Of a DNA stretch of 38,010 nucleotides, positions 30,812 to 38,010 are shown piece by piece. This DNA is from a virus. Within the stretch, counting starts at the first letter, position 1. Each line of letters starts with the position of its first letter. The notes beneath the pieces were generated by a model that worked only from the letters and a program-made list of their open reading frames with translations, had not been told where the DNA came from and searched no databases. The stretch lies in IMG/VR virus record IMGVR_UViG_3300033145_002689, positions 1 to 38,010 of that record. One strand, 5' to 3'. Made by a program: the position numbers and the translations under genes.

Positions 30812-30846
30812 ATGAGTTTTTCCTTTACGAGGAGTTTACAAAACAG

Positions 30847-31293
30847 ATGGCTAGAAAGAAAAAACCGGCCAAGGACCGCAAGGCCAGCCGGCGTAAGATT
30901 CATAAGCTATCGCCCAGGCAGCAACTTGTAGTTTGTTCTTTATTAGGAACCGGATATTCTCTTCAAGTTATACAGGATGTTCTTCAAGATGAGCACGGCA
31001 TTAAAATCTCTCGGCAGGGGATTCAGGTTTATCGGAAATCCCTGAAATGGTTAAAGATAATCCGGTGGATGGCCAAGCGTCAACAGAAGAAGGCAATGCA
31101 GCATCCTATAGCGCAGAAGATTAACCGGTTAAATGTACTGAATAGGGCGATAAACATAGCTTTAGATACTGGATCAGCGCCAGTTTCTTCTTTAATCCGG
31201 GAAGCGCGGATAGAGACTGAGGGAGAGAGGGCGCTGGTAGAAGTGAAAGATAGTGCTTTACATATCTATTTACCGGAACAAAAAGAGGAGTAA
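30847..31293 (+). CDS. Terminase small subunit-like DNA-binding protein
   Basis: A 148-residue protein directly upstream of the large terminase. Very basic N-terminus ('MARKKKPAKDRKASRRKIHK'), then an HTH-like region 'LSPRQQLVVCSLLGTGYSLQ' and 'GIKISRQGIQVYRKSLKWLK', as in small terminase DNA-recognition domains. Helical centre and an acidic C-terminus ('LPEQKEE'), which in small terminases contacts the large subunit. Ribosome site GAGGAG is rather far from ATG 30847. Identification rests on position plus the HTH. Confidence 0.6.
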   Translation: MARKKKPAKDRKASRRKIHKLSPRQQLVVCSLLGTGYSLQVIQDVLQDEHGIKISRQGIQVYRKSLKWLKIIRWMAKRQQKKAMQHPIAQKINRLNVLNRAINIALDTGSAPVSSLIREARIETEGERALVEVKDSALHIYLPEQKEE

Positions 31294-31295
31294 TT

Positions 31296-32789
31296 TTGAC
31301 CAGTAAAAAGAGAGTATGGAGACCGCAGCCTAAGCAGGAATTGTTATTATCCCTTCCTTATTTTGAAGTTCTCTTTGGTGGAGCTAAGGGGCCGGGGAAG
31401 TCAGAGTCTTTGTTAGCAGAAGGTACCCGGCAGAGAAGAAATCCCAATTATAAAGGCATTATATTCAGGCGTACATTCCCGGCTTTACAGGATCTTATTG
31501 ACCGTTCTCATAAATGGTTCTCGGGGTCCTCAGCTGCCTGGAATGGAGAGAAACATAGATGGACTTGGTCTTCGCGCGCAAAGTTAATATTCGCGCATTG
31601 TAAGAATGAACGCGATAAGTACAGCCATCAGGGCCAGGAGTATCAATTTATGGGGTTTGACCAGTTGGAGCAGTTTACAGAGACTCAGTATCTTTTTCTT
31701 ATGGCGCAGTGCCGTACTTCCGATTCAAGCCTTAAATGTTACATCCGCAGTACCGCGAATCCCGGGGGCGTAGGCCATACCTGGGTTAAGCGTAGATTCA
31801 TCAATGCCTGCCCTATGGACGGTTCTCCTAGATATTTCAAGAGAGTTCAGGATGAAGATGTGGAGACTACTAAAGAGGATCCCATGGCTTTATCCCGGGC
31901 GTTTGTATTCGCTACTGTTTATGATAATCCTATCTTAATGAAGAATGACCCTTCTTACTTAATCCGGCTTATGGCTTTACCTGAGAAACTCCGCCAGGCT
32001 CTCTTAGAGGGTAACTGGGATGTGTTTGAAGGGCAATTCTTCCGGGAGTGGGATAGAGAGGTACATGTAATCCCTGAGTTTGACCGAAATCAGCAGCATA
32101 ATACCTTCATTGCTATGGATTATGGGTATAGTAAGCCCAGTTCAGTGGGATGGTATGCTGTCTTGCCTAATGGCTATATAAGGCGCTACAGGGAGTTCTA
32201 TAAAGAAGGGTATTCCTATGAGGCTTTAGCCAGAAAGATACTGGAAATAAATCAGATTACTAATGAACAGAAGATACAATATCTGCTTGCCGATCCTGCT
32301 ATTTGGGGAGATAAGCAGCATCATGAACAGCATGTAGAGGCTAAGGATGGCGAGGTAAAGGGTTCTTCCGGCTTCCAGACTATGCAGGATGTCATAGGTA
32401 CGAGATTCCCGGTGCTTAAGGCTGATAATCGTAGGATCGTTGGCTGGGGTAAGGTACATGAGTTCCTGGCTCCGTTCATGGATCCAGGCGGCCGGCAGGT
32501 AGCGAACTTCGCGGTTACTCAGTCTTGTAGGCAGTTTATCCGTACTTTCCCTGGGTTAATCCATGATGAGATAAGGCCTGAGGATGTTGATACGGATGGA
32601 GAGGATCATTGTGGGGATGAAGTCAGGTACGCGTTAATGTCCAGGCCGATTCTTCCTAAGGTTCCTGTGGTTGTTATGTCTCCTGGAGAGGAGTTTTGGG
32701 ATAGGGTAGAGAAGGATAAGAAGCGGATAGAGGCGGCCAGGACCGGTGAAGAGTATGTAGAAACAGAGGAAACAATCTTAACAGCATGA
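31296..32789 (+). CDS. terL: Terminase large subunit (packaging ATPase and nuclease)
   Basis: 497 residues, TTG start at 31296 behind AAAGAGGAG. The Walker A-like loop is GGAKGPGKS (residues 28-36). 'QFMGFDQLEQF' near 117-127 is the Walker B region and 'RSTANPGGVGH' (about 151-161) the coupling motif. The C-terminal RNase H-like nuclease shows 'FIAMDYGYSKPSS' (Asp275), 'LLADPAIWGD' (Asp333) and 'EDHCGDEVRYAL' (near 445). It powers DNA translocation through the portal and cuts the concatemer. Confidence 0.93.
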   Translation: MTSKKRVWRPQPKQELLLSLPYFEVLFGGAKGPGKSESLLAEGTRQRRNPNYKGIIFRRTFPALQDLIDRSHKWFSGSSAAWNGEKHRWTWSSRAKLIFAHCKNERDKYSHQGQEYQFMGFDQLEQFTETQYLFLMAQCRTSDSSLKCYIRSTANPGGVGHTWVKRRFINACPMDGSPRYFKRVQDEDVETTKEDPMALSRAFVFATVYDNPILMKNDPSYLIRLMALPEKLRQALLEGNWDVFEGQFFREWDREVHVIPEFDRNQQHNTFIAMDYGYSKPSSVGWYAVLPNGYIRRYREFYKEGYSYEALARKILEINQITNEQKIQYLLADPAIWGDKQHHEQHVEAKDGEVKGSSGFQTMQDVIGTRFPVLKADNRRIVGWGKVHEFLAPFMDPGGRQVANFAVTQSCRQFIRTFPGLIHDEIRPEDVDTDGEDHCGDEVRYALMSRPILPKVPVVVMSPGEEFWDRVEKDKKRIEAARTGEEYVETEETILTA

Positions 32790-33022
32790 GAATAAAAGAC
32801 TTTATATTATCTTTATTCAAGCCTCGGGTATGTGAAAAATGCAGGATATTATCCAGCGAGGTTCTTTATCTACAGAGGTTTATTGATCGGTTATTGCTTC
32901 GGGAAGGTATGGCTCCAATCAATTTTCCGGTTTCGGCTAAGCATGTTCCGGATCCGGTAGAACTAGAGAGATCTGCTGCTATAGAGAGTGGAGATATAAT
33001 ACCATTTGGAGACAGAGAATAG
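32786..33022 (+). CDS. Small protein between terminase and portal, 78 aa
   Basis: ATGA overlap with the terminase stop. 'MRIKDFILSLFKPRVCEKCR' contains a CxxC, followed by a helix 'EVLYLQRFIDRLLLREGMAP'. The C-terminus is acidic. Small genes of this type often sit between terL and portal. Function unknown. Confidence 0.6.
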   Translation: MRIKDFILSLFKPRVCEKCRILSSEVLYLQRFIDRLLLREGMAPINFPVSAKHVPDPVELERSAAIESGDIIPFGDRE

Positions 33023-33031
33023 GAGGAGATT

Positions 33032-33355
33032 ATGATAGATTTAGGCAGGAAGGATGAGTTAAGTGGAGAAGGACCAATTGAGGCTAAGGTAGAGAAGAAT
33101 AAAATCAGATACCCTAATTTTTATATTCATGATGTAGATTTAGGCCTTGATGAAAAGGATGTCGGTAAGGTTATGGATGTTAAGGTCAAAATAAGAGTAA
33201 ACAGGGTTTCAAAGAGTATTAGTACCCGGGTAGGAATAAAGACTAAGAAAGACCAGGATTATGATTTTGATGTCATGTCTATAGGATTTGATAAGGGTGA
33301 GCTTGCCGGAGAGTTAAACAGGCAGTTAGGCGGAGACGAAAAAGATGGAAAATGA
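33032..33355 (+). CDS. Small beta-rich protein, 107 aa
   Basis: GGAGGAG then ATG 33032. 'VGKVMDVKVKIRVNRVSKSI', 'STRVGIKTKKDQDYDFDVMS' suggests a small beta-barrel; 'GFDKGELAGELNRQL' forms the end. Overlaps the portal start by 11 bases. Role unknown; perhaps a minor head protein. Confidence 0.55.
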   Translation: MIDLGRKDELSGEGPIEAKVEKNKIRYPNFYIHDVDLGLDEKDVGKVMDVKVKIRVNRVSKSISTRVGIKTKKDQDYDFDVMSIGFDKGELAGELNRQLGGDEKDGK

Positions 33356-35243
33356 TACCAAGCCAGAGGCAAAAATAGTCAGCTTAAAAAAACGCAAAGA
33401 GTCTGTGCATAAGAACCGGACCGCCTTTGAAAGGCAATGGCTGGTAAATATCGCTTATTTGTATGGGAAGCAGCATTTTGATATGCAGCGCAGGCCTATA
33501 GGGAATCTTCAGGACCGTATCTATTGGGAGTTTAAAGATAATGCCCGGAAGAAACAAACGCGGAAGGTGGTCAATTATATCCTTCCTTTGTACCGGTCTT
33601 TATTGTCAAGGTTGATCAGGATGAAGGCTAATGTCAATGTAGAGCCTACTACGCGCAAGGAAGAGGATAAGTCCGCAGCCAGGGTAGGCCGGGAAGTACT
33701 TGAGGATTTCTGGCAGATGTGCAATAAGCATAACCCGCGCCTTGTCTGTGAAGGCATGACCGGCATGCTTCAAATACTCTTGAAGTTATTTAGTTACTTA
33801 TTGACTATAGGAGTAGGGTATTTGTTTCCCTATTTTAACCCTAAGGCATCTACTATGACGAATTTAGCCGGGGAACAAACAGAGTCGGAGGTAGGTGAGG
33901 TTGAAGTCGTAGTCAGGCATCCTTTCCAGGTATTTGAAGATCCTATGAAAACCTGGATCATAGACCAGGAAGTTCTGAAAGTAGATTATATTAAAGAACA
34001 TTACGAGAAGGATGTTAAGGCTTCCGATGTTGGTATGTCTGAGGAGGAAAAGCAAGTCTTACAACTGTTAGAGGGTAGTTCTGATGAGAAATATGAGGAT
34101 TCAACATTGGTGTACCGGATGTGGGAAATTCCCTCAACCAAGTATCCGGAAGGCAGGTATTTTGTTTGTACGGATGATGAGGTGCTTCTTGATACAAAGA
34201 TTCCTTCTGAGTATAAAAAGAAGGTGCCGGTATTCAGGTTTAATTATCTTGATCTTATTATGTCTCCTTTCGCGCAAGGCATGGTTGAACAGTTAATACC
34301 TTTGCAAGAGGATTTAAACTATACCGTCAGCAGATTAGCTGCCTATAAGAAGTGGATGGCCGGAAAGGTTATGGTCCCTGATGGCTGTGATTTACGGACT
34401 AAGTATAATGACGAAATAGGACAGATAATTATGTATAACCAGACTTCCGGTAAAGCTCCCCATTTTGATGTACCTCCTAATCCGCCTCAATTCCTGATGC
34501 TTGAAATACAGAGGATTGTTAAGTTTATGGAAGATATGGCGGCAGCTCATGATCCTAGCTTAGGCCGTAAGCCGGCTGGAGTTACTTCTGGAGTAGCCAT
34601 AGAGAACCTTAACGAGATGGATAATGCGCAATTAGCGCCTGTGTTGATAGGAATTGAGGAGAAGCTATCCTTTTTTGCCGAGACAGTCTTAGATATTGTC
34701 CAGGATAAATACCAGGAGCCTCGTCTATTGAGAATAACCGGAGAGGAATACGGCTCAGAGGTTAAGCAATTCAAGGGTGCGGATGTCATAGGCAATCGTA
34801 GAATTAAGATTAACATGGGTTCTTCTTTACCGATGAACCGCCAGGCCCGGCAGGAGTATATTGATGGAATGGTAGATAAGGGATATATCTCTAGAAGCAA
34901 GGGCAGGGATTTAATGGAGTTCAGCGATATAGAGGGGGTTTTTACTTCTGTTGATCAGAACCAGGCTAAGATGGAAAATCAGGAGATGCTTAAGGGAAGT
35001 ATCTTTTATGTTGCGCAGCCGTTTGAGGATCATACTATTCACCTGAAAATCCATTCCGATATGATGAAGTCTAAGGCTTTCCGTCGGCTTAAGAACGAAG
35101 GCGATGAGAAGAAAATAAGGGATGGTATTTTAAGCCATTATGCCGCGCATCAGGATTTCTTAAGAGGAGAAATGGAAGCAGCCCGGTCAGCCGGGAAAAC
35201 TGAATTACCCCCAGCAGCTAATCAAGCTGAGGCGAGTACTTAG
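33345..35243 (+). CDS. Portal protein
   Basis: 632 residues between terminase and scaffold. 'KSLKKRKESVHKNRTAFERQ'-like N-terminal helices, 'VVNYILPLYRSLLSRLIRMK', 'VEVVVRHPFQVFEDPMKTW', 'QGMVEQLIPLQEDLNYTVSR', and 'LGRKPAGVTSGVAIENLNEM' fit podovirus/P22-type portal proteins, including the long stem and wing helices. The C-terminus is Ala/Glu-rich. Forms the dodecameric DNA gate at one capsid vertex and binds the adaptor encoded at 72. Confidence 0.85.
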   Translation: MENDTKPEAKIVSLKKRKESVHKNRTAFERQWLVNIAYLYGKQHFDMQRRPIGNLQDRIYWEFKDNARKKQTRKVVNYILPLYRSLLSRLIRMKANVNVEPTTRKEEDKSAARVGREVLEDFWQMCNKHNPRLVCEGMTGMLQILLKLFSYLLTIGVGYLFPYFNPKASTMTNLAGEQTESEVGEVEVVVRHPFQVFEDPMKTWIIDQEVLKVDYIKEHYEKDVKASDVGMSEEEKQVLQLLEGSSDEKYEDSTLVYRMWEIPSTKYPEGRYFVCTDDEVLLDTKIPSEYKKKVPVFRFNYLDLIMSPFAQGMVEQLIPLQEDLNYTVSRLAAYKKWMAGKVMVPDGCDLRTKYNDEIGQIIMYNQTSGKAPHFDVPPNPPQFLMLEIQRIVKFMEDMAAAHDPSLGRKPAGVTSGVAIENLNEMDNAQLAPVLIGIEEKLSFFAETVLDIVQDKYQEPRLLRITGEEYGSEVKQFKGADVIGNRRIKINMGSSLPMNRQARQEYIDGMVDKGYISRSKGRDLMEFSDIEGVFTSVDQNQAKMENQEMLKGSIFYVAQPFEDHTIHLKIHSDMMKSKAFRRLKNEGDEKKIRDGILSHYAAHQDFLRGEMEAARSAGKTELPPAANQAEAST

Positions 35244-35249
35244 GAGTCA

Positions 35250-35354
35250 ATGTCCTACGAAGAAGTAGGCTTAGTATATAGTTCGTCGTTAAATAATGTA
35301 CCGGCCAAGCTAATGGCAGCCGGGCAATCAAAAGGGAGGCAGAAATGTCAGTAG
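35250..35354 (+). CDS. Possible 34-aa peptide between portal and scaffold
   Basis: TAGGAG at 35241-35246 is close to ATG 35250, opening a 34-codon frame (MSYEEVGLVYSSSLNNVPAK...) that overlaps the scaffold start. The region also forms a CCTAC/GTAGG hairpin. It may be coding or simply spacer. Confidence 0.3.
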   Translation: MSYEEVGLVYSSSLNNVPAKLMAAGQSKGRQKCQ

Positions 35355-36397
35355 AAGATCAAGATGCTTTGACCAATGCAGTAAGCGAGACTTTACAGGA
35401 ATCTGATCCGAAAGAGATAATTACACCTGAGGAAGAAGGAAAACTCAAGGAGGGTGAACAGCGGCCGGCTGGTGAAGGAGAACCAGCAGGAACTGAGGAT
35501 CCTCTTATAGAGTTATCTGATGGGACCAAGGTTAAGCAATCAGTCCTGGATAACCATGAGTTTGAGATATCCCCCGGGAGGAAGGTAAAATTTTCGGATC
35601 TTGGAAAAGGGTATATGCTGCAAGAAGATTACACGAAGAAAACTACTGCTGTTTCTGAGAAGGAAAAAAGCATTACTGAGGTTCTTAACTTTATCGGTAA
35701 GGTTAAACAAGACCCGGAAGCTAGTAAGGCGTTAATCGCTTTTGCTGAGAAAGGTCTCGGTAACCCGGAGAAGATCAAAAGAATGCTGGCGTCTTTGGAA
35801 GATATCCAGGGGAAGGTTGAGGATAAGACCGAGGATATTGAAAAGCAGTTGGAAGGGTTAGATCCTGATGATCCTGCTTATAAAGTAACCAAGGCTCTTT
35901 TAACGGAGCTTAAGGCTACTAAGGCAGTTATCACTAAACTGCAAGCTGATACGGAATCAAAGAAGAATGCCGATGCCGTAAACTTGCAGCAAGGGAAGGA
36001 TCAACAGAACAAAGAGCAGTTAGAGAAGAATATCGTTACTGCTCAGACTGCGTTAAAGACTACAATGCAAAGCTCTGTAGATGAGTTTAAAGAAATCCTG
36101 AATACGGACCGTAAGAAAGCACTTTGGTCCAGGATGGTGATTGCTTATCTAAGGGAGCATCCGGAGAAGTACGATACCGAGGAAATCTTTGTCAATAGAA
36201 TCAAATCGGTAGGGAAAGACACAGCCCAGGAAATTAAGATGATGTCCGAGGAGTCCCTGGCTGCCTATTTAAAGAAGAAAAAGACTCCTGTAGCACCTCC
36301 GGGACTGGTTAATGCCGCGAAACAGGAAGCGGAACCGGAGTCGTTGCAAGAACAAATAGAAAAAGGATTAAAAGAGCAAGTTGAAAAAACAACCTAA
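35345..36397 (+). CDS. Scaffolding protein
   Basis: 350 residues, very charged and helical, lying just before the capsid gene. Acidic N-terminus ('QESDPKEIITPEEEGKLKEG'), a short ordered part ('IELSDGTKVKQSVLDNHEFE', 'DLGKGYMLQEDYTKKTTAVS'), then long Lys/Glu/Gln coils and a basic C-terminal region. Length, charge and position are those of phage scaffolds, which guide capsid assembly and leave before DNA packaging. Ribosome site GGGAGG. Confidence 0.78.
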   Translation: MSVEDQDALTNAVSETLQESDPKEIITPEEEGKLKEGEQRPAGEGEPAGTEDPLIELSDGTKVKQSVLDNHEFEISPGRKVKFSDLGKGYMLQEDYTKKTTAVSEKEKSITEVLNFIGKVKQDPEASKALIAFAEKGLGNPEKIKRMLASLEDIQGKVEDKTEDIEKQLEGLDPDDPAYKVTKALLTELKATKAVITKLQADTESKKNADAVNLQQGKDQQNKEQLEKNIVTAQTALKTTMQSSVDEFKEILNTDRKKALWSRMVIAYLREHPEKYDTEEIFVNRIKSVGKDTAQEIKMMSEESLAAYLKKKKTPVAPPGLVNAAKQEAEPESLQEQIEKGLKEQVEKTT

Positions 36398-36409
36398 GGA
36401 GGGTTAATT

Positions 36410-37609
36410 ATGAGTTTAGCTATTTCTGATATTGCTGCTGTTTTAAAAAAGGTGATTATACCAAGGATCCAATCGCAGCTTAGGATGGAAAGTGTGTTGT
36501 TTAACAAAATTAAGAAAAATATGGGAGTTACGCAGGCAAACAACGAGATTTACATTTCAGCCAGAGTCAGCCGTCATTCCGGTATTTACACAGTCGCGGA
36601 AGGTACTCAGCCAAAATCAGGAAAGGCTACTTACGCGCAGCCAAAGGCAGCAATGAAGTATGCTTTTGGTACTCTGGAGATAACTGATCAAGCTATTGAG
36701 GCCGCAAAGAAGAATGACCTGAAAGCCATCGCGTCTATTCTTGCTACGGAAATTACCGCGCTTAAGGATGATTTCAAGATGGACCTTAATCGCCAGTTTC
36801 ACGGAGACGGCAACGGCATACTCTGTCAGCCGTTAGCGTCTGATTTAGGAAATACAACTACGCTGCTTTTAGGATCAAACCCTAACGGCGGAGACCCTAC
36901 TGAGTATTTAGCTCCGGGTATGTACATTCAGCTGAATACCGGTACGGCTGTTGAGATTAGCTCAGTTGATTCTGCTACTCAAGTTACATTATCTGCTGCA
37001 TCTACTTGGGACGGACACGAAAGAGTTACAAAAACCTCTGATGCTGAATGTATGGGATTAGCCGGGATAATTGACGACGGCACAAATGTTTCTACATTCC
37101 AGAATCTTGCCAGGGCAAGTTATCCTTGGTTAAAGTGCCATGTTAACTCTGATGTTTGGGGCGAAGATGTTGGTACTTTATCCGAAGCTCACATGACTAA
37201 GATTGCTTTAAAGTGCCGTAAATACGGTGGCACTAATCTTATTTTGGCCGGTGAGACTGCTTATAGGATTTACAGCGCGTTGTTAACTTCTATCAAGAGG
37301 ACAGCCAATACCAAAGAGATTCTCAGTGGCGGTTTCATGGGATTAGAGTTTGCCGCCGGTGGAGGGAACGCAGGTGTTATGCTTGACGCTGATACCTGGG
37401 AAGGATATATGCAGTTTATCAATTTCGCATCAATGACGATTGCTGAAATGTCCGAACCCTTTGCCTGGTTAGAAGCTGATGCTCATGGAGGGATCTTAAA
37501 AAGAAACGCGGATGACAGAACCGTTTGGGAAGGTACTTTAAAATACTACCTCAATTTTGTCGGTTTAAAGATCCAGGCCGATGGCCGCCTCAAAGGCATT
37601 ACTTCATAG
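36410..37609 (+). CDS. Major capsid protein (HK97 fold likely)
   Basis: 399 residues with strong ribosome site AAGGAGGG. N-terminal helix 'MSLAISDIAAVLKKVIIPRI', 'SRHSGIYTVAEGTQPKSGKA', a long helix 'AIASILATEITALKDDFKMD', and a late 'WEGYMQFINFASMTIAEMSE' and 'WEGTLKYYLNFVGLKIQADG', typical of HK97-type capsid proteins. Around residues 160-200 a beta insert ('PGMYIQLNTGTAVEISSVDS') resembles a module in the tail protein at 4866. Likely the main client of the GroES protein. Confidence 0.85.
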   Translation: MSLAISDIAAVLKKVIIPRIQSQLRMESVLFNKIKKNMGVTQANNEIYISARVSRHSGIYTVAEGTQPKSGKATYAQPKAAMKYAFGTLEITDQAIEAAKKNDLKAIASILATEITALKDDFKMDLNRQFHGDGNGILCQPLASDLGNTTTLLLGSNPNGGDPTEYLAPGMYIQLNTGTAVEISSVDSATQVTLSAASTWDGHERVTKTSDAECMGLAGIIDDGTNVSTFQNLARASYPWLKCHVNSDVWGEDVGTLSEAHMTKIALKCRKYGGTNLILAGETAYRIYSALLTSIKRTANTKEILSGGFMGLEFAAGGGNAGVMLDADTWEGYMQFINFASMTIAEMSEPFAWLEADAHGGILKRNADDRTVWEGTLKYYLNFVGLKIQADGRLKGITS

Positions 37610-37647
37610 TTTAGTTAACAATCTATAGTTTTAACATAGATAGGTAT

Positions 37648-37689
37648 GAGGGAGAGGACTGAAAAGGACTCTCCCTCTCTGTCTTTTAT
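37648..37689 (+). terminator. Terminator after the capsid gene
   Basis: GAGGGAGAG (37648-37656) pairs perfectly with CTCTCCCTC (37669-37677), followed by TCTGTCTTTT. It lies 38 bases after the capsid stop. Placement after the capsid gene mirrors the T7 arrangement and would lower expression of the downstream tail genes. Confidence 0.7.
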
Positions 37690-37693
37690 AGCC

Positions 37694-37966
37694 ATGAAAA
37701 CAGGAATAACAGTAGAGAATTTAAAGGATCATACCAAAAACCCTGAGCTTCTTAAAGCTGGAAACCGATTGTTAAGAGAGGCTAAAGATTCTCAAGCTAA
37801 GCGAAAACAGGCCTCAGACGAAGTAAGCCAGGATATTGCTAAAGATGTCGGCAAATACTTTCTTCATAAAGCTGTAGGTGTAGGCCGGTTTAGCGGATTA
37901 GGCCCTGGAAGAAATTTAGGTCCTGGTAAACATAGATATGTACCGGGGAAAGGATGGGTAAACTGA
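37694..37966 (+). CDS. Small virion-module protein, 90 aa (106 aa if started at 37646)
   Basis: The frame is open from ATG 37646, but that start would place the terminator hairpin inside the gene, so ATG 37694 (MKTGITVENLKDHTKNPELL) is preferred. Neither start has a good ribosome site. Helical charged middle ('NRLLREAKDSQAKRKQASDE') and a Gly/Pro/Lys tail with GLGPGRNLGPGK. The gene continues over the circular join and ends immediately before the adaptor gene. Function unknown. Confidence 0.65.
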   Translation: MKTGITVENLKDHTKNPELLKAGNRLLREAKDSQAKRKQASDEVSQDIAKDVGKYFLHKAVGVGRFSGLGPGRNLGPGKHRYVPGKGWVN

Positions 37967-38010
37967 AATGACTATAACTGAGTTGATAAGAAGAATAAGC
38001 AGACAGACCG
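37897..38010. repeat. Direct terminal repeat (circular overlap), right copy
   Basis: Identical to bases 1-114. Joining the copies gives a 37,896-bp circle and continues the adaptor gene (ATG at 37968) into position 72 onward. Confidence 0.97.

Noticed and set aside
34547-34900. 117-codon minus-strand frame inside the portal gene
   Set aside because: Shadow of a strongly supported gene, with Ser/Ile-rich low-quality translation.

Overview
The window is a complete or near-complete genome of a short-tailed (podovirus-like) tailed bacteriophage, assembled as a circle. Bases 1-114 recur exactly at 37897-38010, so the unit is 37,896 bp and the last gene (37694-37966) reads across the join. Genes are tightly packed with frequent ATGA, GTGA and TTGA stop/start overlaps. 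All but two lie on the + strand, and the standard genetic code fits every gene. I see no integrase, tRNA gene or CRISPR array. The host cannot be named. A signal-anchored SleB-type lysin, a GroES homologue and a TMTC-like membrane glycosyltransferase suggest an uncultivated, probably Gram-negative, environmental bacterium, but this is inference.

Layout. The virion module runs through the join: 30847-37966 carries terminase small and large subunits, two small genes, portal, scaffold and major capsid protein, with a terminator after the capsid gene. From 1 to 15144 come the head-tail adaptor, small structural proteins, a repeat-rich fibre (1758-3839), a second fibre-like protein, a tail-tube/hub protein (4866-6653), a GNAT-fold protein and four consecutive putative internal/ejection proteins. 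The last of these is a 1935-residue polyvalent protein with an ADP-ribosyltransferase-like domain and an HExxH metallopeptidase. The order adaptor, tube B, GNAT, small injection proteins, giant protein parallels T7 genes 11 to 16.

15156-15643 is an isolated two-gene minus-strand cassette with its own consensus promoter. 15695-17824 holds lysis-type genes (small membrane protein, permuted NlpC/P60-like hydrolase, SleB hydrolase), an HTH regulator, a putative terminated ncRNA and a pseudoknot-like RNA structure that covers the SleB start. 17834-22332 is the DNA-metabolism/modification block: VRR-NUC nuclease, possible ssDNA-binding protein behind a structured leader, ASCH-like protein, N6/N4 DNA methyltransferase and a radical-SAM-type DUF5131 protein. 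22329-30622 is a long accessory run of small genes: a DUF3307 membrane protein, an AT-rich cassette of tiny Cys-rich proteins, a TMTC-like glycosyltransferase and a TPR membrane protein, tandem paralogues, zinc-ribbon proteins and a GroES co-chaperonin. A second terminated ncRNA candidate (30673-30811) separates this run from the packaging genes.

No DNA polymerase, primase, helicase or RNA polymerase is recognisable, so replication and transcription probably use host machinery. The visible promoters are host-like (TTGACA, 16-17 bp, TATACT or similar). The genome is rich in CCGG except in a few patches that look recently acquired. No gene-free stretch exceeds 300 bases; the longest are 17057-17320, 19204-19466 and 30623-30846, and each holds RNA-like signals described below.
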